Positions 56,901 to 64,000 of a stretch of DNA of 64,000 nucleotides are shown here, piece by piece. Position 1 is the first letter of the stretch. Each line of letters begins with the position of its first letter. The notes below the pieces were generated by a model. The model was not told the DNA's origin. It saw nothing but the letters and a program-made list of their open reading frames with translations, and searched no databases. The position numbers were made by a program, and so were the translations under genes. Source of the stretch: Lepidurus packardi (Eukaryota > Arthropoda > Branchiopoda > Notostraca > Triopsidae); the NCBI GenBank assembly GCA_023053545.1, contig JAKZAN010000006.1:5275001-5339000 (forward strand), read 5' to 3'.

Positions 56901-59900
56901 GTTTCTTCAACAAGCCGACGGTGAAAGCGTCGATTAACTTTCTTCGGCTGTTCTATTTCTGCTAAACTCACATTCTACACACACACAATTCCTCCAAACA
57001 ATATTTCCTGCTTAAGAGTCTAAATTGGAGTATATTAGTACTTAAGAATCTGCTACGCTTAAGATTTAGCATTACTTAAGTAAAAGTATTGGCAATTTGA
57101 AATGGTTTTACAGGCTCATCGTCGACGTCTACCGGCACCTCTACTTCAAGTTCGATTACCACGCCATCTATGAGTACTATTAGTACGTTGGTTTTCTAGA
57201 AGATTCTTTCTTGTTGTCATGGCGTTTCTTGTTGTTGACAAAAATGTATTGCGTTTGCAGATGATCTAACAACGATTTGCCCGACTGTTACACCTTGTGA
57301 CTGTACAACCCCCGTGACGTCATCAACATCGACCTCTCCGAGGACGTCCGATCACTCCAGCGGTACGCTACTTCTCATACTGTTCTTTCAAAGTATTTCC
57401 TAGATATGATAGCATTTCCTTTAGTTTAAATTCTTACGCATTAAAGCGAAATAAGTCATAATCTTATTTTCAACAAGTACGTACCTATGACGTACATCAA
57501 AGCTCTGCTTAAACCGTACAGGACTTAATCACGTGCTGTTTCCGTTCCAAAATGTCCCTCTTATCTCCTTTTTTACCGTTATCATACCCTTTTTCCATGT
57601 TCAGAAACCCAAAACAAAATAATCCCTTCCTATTAAAAGAAGATGACGTACTACGATGTACAATCAGTGCGCTTCGTAGCTTTCTCTAGAATTCACTAAA
57701 TCCTTTTGATTGATCACATTTAAATATGTCAAAACATAGGTACAACACCAGAGACAACTACTCTTTCCTCTTCTTCATCTTCCTCTATTACTGGTACTTC
57801 TAAAGCTGCAGAAATGTACTCTTTGCCTACTTACAAACCTTGCTTCCCATCCTGTAGGGTCAACGAGTACATCAACATCTCACGGCACCACCTTGTGCCC
57901 AACACCTGAACCCTGTACCACTGCATCACCTAGCACTACCTGCGCGCCTTGTGACTGCACGACGACCATTTCTGTATCTTCAATAAGCCAAGGTACTCGA
58001 GTTGGTTTTTAAAGTACCTTTCATTTCCGAGGTTCAGTTTTCACTAAAACTTTTCGAACATAAAAACAGGCACCACTACCTTTACCCCACCTACCAGCTC
58101 CGCGTGCCCTACTCCCACTCCGTGTGTCTGTACTACCACGTCACACAGTACTACCGACACTACTGTACCAAGTTCCTCTTCTACCACATCAGGTGTGAGG
58201 ATTGCGTGTTAATCGCTTGCTTTTTGTTTGTTTTCATTGTGATAATCGATTTCTTGTAGCCTATTCTCTTACTATCATTCGTTAGGAAGAGAGGTAAGAT
58301 ATTGATACATGTCATTACGTGTAGATCCGACTACACCGGTACCCGATTCGGTCTATTTCAAGAAGAGTCAATACGCAGCGGATTTCCTTGAAAGCCAAAC
58401 TGGCCCCGCCAAACATGTCGTTACAGTAGAAGCAACCTCCTCCAATAGTGCAAATACAATCGATTACAAGCTCTCAGGTACAGTACCCTTTACTTTGGAC
58501 GAAAACTTCCTGGGTATTGACTCTTCTTTGTGAAGGTATTGACTCATCCTACTTTAATATAACACAACGCGGAGTTATCACCATGGTCAGTGAATTATTC
58601 CCAAAGACCTACGCCTTCCAAGCAGTAGCCACTATTCCAAATGGCGCCTCTGATCAAGCTGATGTAAGTTCTTCTTCTTACCATCGTTAAGCCAATAGTA
58701 CTCGACTAATAAGTATTTGGCGTAGGTAACTGTTGAAGTACTAGCTACTGTAGATCCTAGCGGCGCACCAAGATTTAACCAATCAGTCTTCATTGGTACC
58801 CTTACAGAGAAAACAACTTCAGGAAACGTTGCTCAAGTATTTGTATGGGATTCTACGGATGTGACGTTTAGCAAGGGTCAAGTTTCTCCCAACACTTTGT
58901 ACAGTACGTTTCTAAGCATTTTTTTTACTAAGATTAGTTGATTGCATGGCGATGGAGTTGTCTAATTGTAGTACGTTTTCCTTTGTTTCCACAGCAAACT
59001 TTGAAGTGGATTCTGTGAGTGGTGTAGTCAGCTGTGTGACGCCCGTCAGTCGCGAAGAAGCCACTTCGGTCCAGGTAACAGTATGGGCTACCCGTGAAGT
59101 AGTATCAGAAGCCGTGGTTGTCATTACCATTGCTGACGTAAACGACAGCCCAAAGTTTCCCCGTTCGGAATACATAATAGGCTACCCAAAACGTACTTAC
59201 ATTGATCAAGCCGTATCCATGCCTGTTTATAGATTCCAGGTAAGTAAAAAGCAAAGTCATCATCCAAATAATGTTGCGATACGAAGCTTAAGTATTAAAC
59301 TCACATAATCTTAAGGATATTTCCACTAATCTGGTCACATATCTTAACAAAAGTCAAAGTAATACCTTTGAATGCGAGTGATTCAAGCTATTGACCCGCG
59401 ATATGCGTTAAGAAACCGTTGTGATGCCATCCTTCATAATTGTAAACCTCATTAATTCTCTTTCATTCTAAAGAACTCATTAATTAGCTTTATTATTAAG
59501 CATTACAATATTTATTTCGGAAACTATTAAAGTTCGAAGTTTTTATATAATTTTGTACGTTTGTATTTGAAATCTTTATGTTTACGTTTATTTTACATGT
59601 ATTGTTGTTCATTTAAGTGCTTATGCTGTTCATTTAAGTGTTTATGTTTAAAGTGTTGATAGTTAAAAAGTACTATTATTAAATAGTGCTCTTTATGTGT
59701 CGCAATATTATTGAAAAGAGTATTTATTTTGTTATTACGGAGCCGTTACAAATATTATCCCGTCAGGCGGTAGATGGCGACGTAGGGGAAAACGCAGCGT
59801 TAGCCTATGACCTTATAAGCACAGGATCTGATACCAGCTTTTACGTCGAGAGCAATACCGGAATACTTTACGCTACCTACTCAGATATCGAGGACCGTTG

Positions 59901-61655
59901 CCAAAGTATTGCTTGTAAATACAAGATCAACGTAAGGGATCGTAACGGAGCTGGTTTGAACGCTACAGCCAATGTTTCTGTAAGTAAAAACTCCAATTGT
60001 GTTACCTAGAAAACTACAACCACGTTCTTTTAATTCTTTTTCACTAGATTCTGATGTTGGATGACGACAAAGTCCAAATTTTAAGCATCCAATCCACCCA
60101 AGTTGCCGATATTTCTCAAATAGCCAGCGATTTAACTAATATTTTGGGTTATACCGTTGAACCTTTACACGCTAGTGCTTCAACTTGGTCTCAGAAACTT
60201 CGTGCGAGTGCCCAAACCGTAGTTTATCTCTACGCAGTCTACGCCGAAGGCTATTTCGTAACCAAATATCAGTTTTCCACGTAAACAAAAAATAAATTCG
60301 AGTCTGAGAACTATTAAAAAACAAAAAAAAACGTTAATTTCGCAGAGACATTGAAACGCATTCAGCCCAGATTGACCAGCTAGACTGGTCGATTGCATCT
60401 ACTAACGAAGCAGCTTTGCCCACGTATGCTGCTCGAGACGTTATCTCGGATTTGGAACAATCCAATGCAGATTTGACCGTAGCCACGGGTGTGCTGGGTG
60501 CCCTGTTCGGATTAGCTGTCCTGGGCGCCTTGGGTTTTGTCTTCTTTGTTTATTACTGGTATATCTCTGTTAAGTTTTTAAGTAAAAAGAAAAGAAAAGG
60601 GAAAAAAAGAAAAACAAATGACCTTTTAGGGAAAGAATCTGACATAAAAGTCTGTCCCCCCAAACGTATCGTTTTTTCCCTTTAAGAAACAGACTAATAT
60701 ACAAAATACTGTCTCCTTTTATCTTAGGAAGGACAGAAACGTCACTACTGGTGTTCATCGCGATTCTTTCGATAAAAACCAAAAGATTTTAGCCTCTTCT
60801 CGACATCCAGAGGAAGAAGAAGATGAACCTAACGGATCTCAAGGGAACGGAGGCCAGGAAAACTATGCCTAGTAACGTTGATAATGAGTTCAAGTTGATA
60901 ATTACCGTGTTTATCACCTTTTCCCCCTTTTCTCATGCTTTCTGTGCCTATTGTCCATGCATTAAGCGTCTTTCAATGAGAAGCTAAGCTTAAACCTTGT
61001 TTTCTTGTTCTACTTTTTGTCTTGTTTGTTCTTTTTTATACGTTTTCGAACACTTTTTGTCTTGTTTCTACTTTTTTTTACGTTTTCTAACACTTTTTGT
61101 CTTGTTTGTACTTTTATAGTGTCCAGCATAGTACCGAGAATGAGACAAGAGCGAATTCTGCCGAGTCAGTGAAGGAAGAGAAGAAAACGGCGTTTCGGGA
61201 TGAAGTGATTGTTACTGTACAGCCTCCCACGCCTAACCCGGGCAGCGACCCATTTAGGGCACCTGTGGAAGAGATTTACAGTCCTGAATCGCCCAAACCC
61301 AAAAAAAGCATTATAAAAACGGTATGAAAAAGAAAAAATAAAAAAAATCGTGTAACAAGTTCACTTCGCTTTACTATGCTTAACAACAGCAAAGAGGCGT
61401 GGCTCTTGGTTGCTGTGTTATTTATAAATCTTTTCCTCACGTGGTTTTGGTCTTTCAATTCATTTCTTATATTTTTTTTAATTCTAGGATACCACGCTAG
61501 ACGACAAGAAGGATGGAGCAGGAGCCACAAATGGCAGCAAATCCATTAAGTTTAATCCTAACCCTGACGTGATCCAACTTTCGTCCACGGGTGGAGCCAT
61601 TCTGACTACAGAAAATGCGGCCAACAATCCCGATATAGAAATGGAAGCTATGTAG
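53972..61655 (+). CDS. Cadherin-like transmembrane protein with mucin-like insert
   Basis: 23 exons: 53972-54062, 54121-54234, 54786-54895, 54965-55039, 55096-55443, 55522-55641, 55700-55969, 56056-56860, 57114-57182, 57261-57362, 57740-57793, 57858-57992, 58070-58192, 58325-58477, 58536-58663, 58726-58903, 58995-59239, 59767-59979, 60048-60280, 60346-60558, 60728-60871, 61120-61321, 61488-61655. The sum is 4293 bases (1430 aa) and every join keeps phase. Order: signal peptide (1-30); degenerate cadherin repeats (DKGEPSKSSTLEVTINV..ANDGPPKFSEPYY); a Thr/Pro/Cys mucin-like region (about 395-805) with an 11-residue repeat; more cadherin repeats (IADVNDSPKFPRSEY, AVDGDVGENAALAYDL); a membrane-proximal domain (about 1112-1230), possibly MAD- or SEA-like; one membrane helix (about 1234-1260); and a 170-residue cytoplasmic tail. 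Likely epithelial adhesion or apical surface receptor. Some calcium-binding motifs are intact (DVND, AVDGD), others are not. Confidence 0.82.
56270..56645 (+). repeat. 33-bp minisatellite encoding 11-residue EPVTCPTVAPP repeats
   Basis: It lies within exon 8 of the cadherin-like gene. Units of 33 bases encode EPVTCPTVAPP or EPVTCPIVTTV. Near-identical higher-order blocks (VTTVEPVTCPTVAPPEPVTC) recur about every 99-132 bases. Each unit retains a Cys, giving evenly spaced cysteines in a Thr/Pro-rich stalk. The array is likely length-polymorphic. Confidence 0.9.
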
Positions 61656-61699
61656 GCGAAGGAACTTGTATACATACTTGTACTGTAACCCAAACGGCC

Positions 61700-61705
61700 A
61701 TTAAA
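61700..61705 (+). terminator. Possible polyadenylation signal of the cadherin-like gene
   Basis: ATTAAA, a common variant of AATAAA, lies 45 bases after the stop codon at 61655. No canonical hexamer is closer. Confidence 0.4.
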
Positions 61706-62445
61706 AGCGTTTAAAACATGTTTAAAGTATTACAACCACGGTATGCAGGCTCTTTTCTTGTCTTTAGGGGGATTGTAATTATTACTGTATTTAAAAAGAA
61801 CCTGGTTAAGCCAAACAGATGCCATTGTTAACACTCAATTATGTACTGTAACTGTTGAGAGCTGTAATACGTAATTATTAACGGTTTAAGAGTAGAAAAA
61901 CCTTGGTTAAAGAAAGAAAAACAAGACAAAACTGGAAAAGCTGTACTGTACTGAACTGTTGAGCCCAAATATAGTGAGGATCGAGCTTTACGAACTACAC
62001 TACTCTTTTTTTAAGATTGCAATCGGGAATTTGTGAGTCTAGGTGTGTGGTGTGTTGTATAGGTATGTATGTATGTTAGTATTGTATATGCTCTGCTCTT
62101 CCTTCTTCACAATCCTCGAGAGAGCTTGTCGCTAAAGCACCTGGGCCAACCTGGCTGAGAGACCTTCAGTGTGCAGTCGTCGTTGATCAAGGAAGGAACT
62201 TCTATTGTGCTAGTTTATTAAAACACCCTAACGCTTTTCCGTCCGTCTTTCGTCTTGTCTTCCTAGTTCAACTGTGTATTGACTGTTTAAGCCCATCAAT
62301 CCCTTCCAACTCCATTAAAACCTTTGCACAAAAATGGTGACGTTTGTTTAAAACCTGCTTTGAGTTTCGGAGCACCAGTTCAAGCATAGGAACACATCTT
62401 TAGGAAAATTTTGAAAAAAGACTCGAGTTTCTTCGACAAAGTAGT
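61706..62445. other. Intergenic
   Basis: No gene recognised. It presumably contains the promoter and 5' UTR of the small secreted-protein gene that starts at 62446. Confidence 0.35.
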
Positions 62446-62550
62446 ATGCAGTCCCTACGGATCGTCCAGTTAACCTTGCTTCTACTTCTGGGTGTATTGA
62501 TAGCAATGTGCTACGGACTTCCTCCACGATTAGAGGAGCAGGCGAAGCAG
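62446..62550 (+). CDS. First coding exon of a small secreted protein (partial)
   Basis: An ATG at 62446 opens MQSLRIVQLTLLLLLGVLIA and continues with MCYGLPPRLEEQAKQ up to a good donor (CAG|GTGAGT, phase 0). This is a classical signal peptide with likely cleavage after the CYG region, as in neuropeptide or small secreted-protein precursors. The rest of the gene is not secure. A phase-0 acceptor at 63438 (TTGCAG) would add 71 residues ending at 63650, but that peptide matches nothing I know. The true downstream exons may be beyond the window. Confidence 0.55.
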
Positions 62551-64000
62551 GTGAGTTTAATCGTTCTAATCTTGATTTCTGAGGGATTGGTTGGAATTTT
62601 CAGTGGTCGCAAGCTCTAATTCATACTAATACAGACCTATTTTAGCGTCTGTAGTGGAATGTTGCGGACCCTCACTTACAGGGTATTGAGTAGTAACGCA
62701 AAGGCCATGCAGTGGTCTGAGAAACCTTTATAACCTTTTCAAGAAGTGCTAAGGTGTGAGAGAACCAGAAGAGAGAGAGAGATGCCCGGAATGGAGTGTT
62801 TTTTTACAGAGCTTAGCCATATAGGGAGTGGTCCTAAAAGCAAAAAGTCAGGCATGATATTGACGCTTTGGTCTGTTATATGTACGTGTACTTACTTCAC
62901 TTCCTGTGGGAAGTGTGGTCATCGTTTTCCAACACTCAACGTCCTTGTCAACTTGGCATGAAATTTCGTGACAATGCACACATGGAGCATGGAATCACTA
63001 AAAAGATAAAAAAGAATGGAAAAAACAACAACTTTTAAATACCCCGGAAGGGAGTTCAGTACAGTAAAAGAAACTCCAAAACTCGTATAACTTAGGAACA
63101 CGACATCTTTGTACTGTAAACTTAAACCATCAGCCACCCTCCTTTTTTGTCCCATAACCCAAACAGAGCTCGTTTAAGCTTTTGAAGTCTCTTTTTCATT
63201 CTTGGTAGATCCATTGCAGTTCAGGTGAGCCAAAAAGGGAACTTTTTGGCTCTTTGAAACATCCAAATGCTAAAATACTGGAGAATCTTTAGCTTCCACA
63301 CTTGCAAGCTTGATTTGTGGACCTGTAATCATGTGAAGAGGAAGAAGAAGATGAGTGAAGAGGGGAGGAAACCTGAAACGGTGGTTGCATGATCAGATCA
63401 AACATTTCATCCAAAACGCATGTTGTTGAAATTGCAGGAAGGTTGGACAGGGAACGTAAATTACCTTGCTCGCTTTAACAAGATAATTACTAGGCCCCTT
63501 AAGGGGGCAGGAGGAGGTGCAATGGGGATAACTGAGCTTTCTATTCACATGCAAAGGAGAAAGTTTGGCCTGTCCCAAGTCCTAACTGAGTACCTTATGG
63601 GTCTTTTTTGGATACATAAGCATGTTTTGAGACAGTTGGGAGCTGGCTGACCACCAAATGGTCAAAAAAACGAAAACGAAGATTTAAAGTTGACGGGGGG
63701 GCAGGAGGAGGACAAGCCATAAAGGTGACAAAGTTTGTTGGTACGTGGATGTCAGTTTCACTGACAGTTTTACAACAGATAAGTCTGTCACAACCAGGGG
63801 GTCAAAAGCTTTGGGTCAAGAAGACACACTCTTCTCCATTTCGAGACGTTTCTGGTGGTGAGGGGGTTGGGTGGACAGATAGATATAACCCATATAGGCC
63901 AAAAAAGGTCCTATAGCAAGTCAGGTGTCTGGTCGCTCCACAGGAACTGTCAGTTTTGCTTCCATGGGCCAATTCCACCTGTAATTTATGGAACTACCGT
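62551..64000. other. Right edge, probably intronic
   Basis: No confident exon. The candidate acceptor before 63438 is mentioned with the secreted-protein exon. The rest is AT-rich with no recognised element. Confidence 0.3.

Overview
This window is eukaryotic nuclear DNA, most likely from an arthropod and plausibly a crustacean. Its genes are split by many short GT-AG introns, with a few multi-kilobase ones. Interstitial CCTAA/TTAGG motifs (the arthropod telomere unit) occur at about 2.9, 12.0 and 39.3 kb. Gene content fits a bilaterian: a Pitx homeobox gene, an IGBP1/alpha4 gene, a Bicaudal-C gene, MADF-BESS genes and a cadherin-like receptor. I could not name the species. All models were built by eye from reading frame, splice phase and family similarity, with no transcript or database support.

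Layout. 1-443: 3' end of an unrecognised coding exon (+). 1353-1597: tRNA-like head joined to a long fold-back hairpin. 2562-9067: a 5-exon single-Ig-domain gene (+) with a 5.4 kb repeat-filled first intron. 10114-17290: a tandem segmental duplication carrying two 3-exon MADF-BESS genes. A 5'-truncated but otherwise open LINE with RNase H (12208-15670, 12-bp target-site duplication) sits between the copies. 17.3-25.3 kb: gene-poor, several tandem arrays, two short retroposon insertions. 25.4-27.3 kb: CpG-rich 5' flank of the next gene. 27302-38034: Pitx (+, 4 exons). 38847-39503: a non-autonomous pogo-like DNA transposon. 40.7-41.4 kb: degenerate tandem array. 43915-45498: IGBP1 (+, 4 exons). 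47622-52447: Bicaudal-C (+, at least 13 exons, one expected KH1 exon not found). 53337-53669: a MITE. 53972-61655: a 23-exon cadherin-like transmembrane protein with a Cys/Thr/Pro mucin insert (+). 62446-62550: first exon of a small secreted protein (+).

All recognised host genes lie on the plus strand. They belong to unrelated pathways (transcription, PP2A assembly and TOR signalling, RNA-binding translational control, adhesion) and nothing suggests coordinated expression. The most unusual material is in repeats and gene architecture: three copies of a short poly(A)-tailed retroposon, each flanked by its own target-site duplication; the hairpin with a TTCG loop; duplicated perfect palindromes in a Pitx intron; the mucin-cadherin gene with a stop codon overlapping a splice donor; a diverged OAR motif in Pitx; and the missing KH1 exon in Bicaudal-C.
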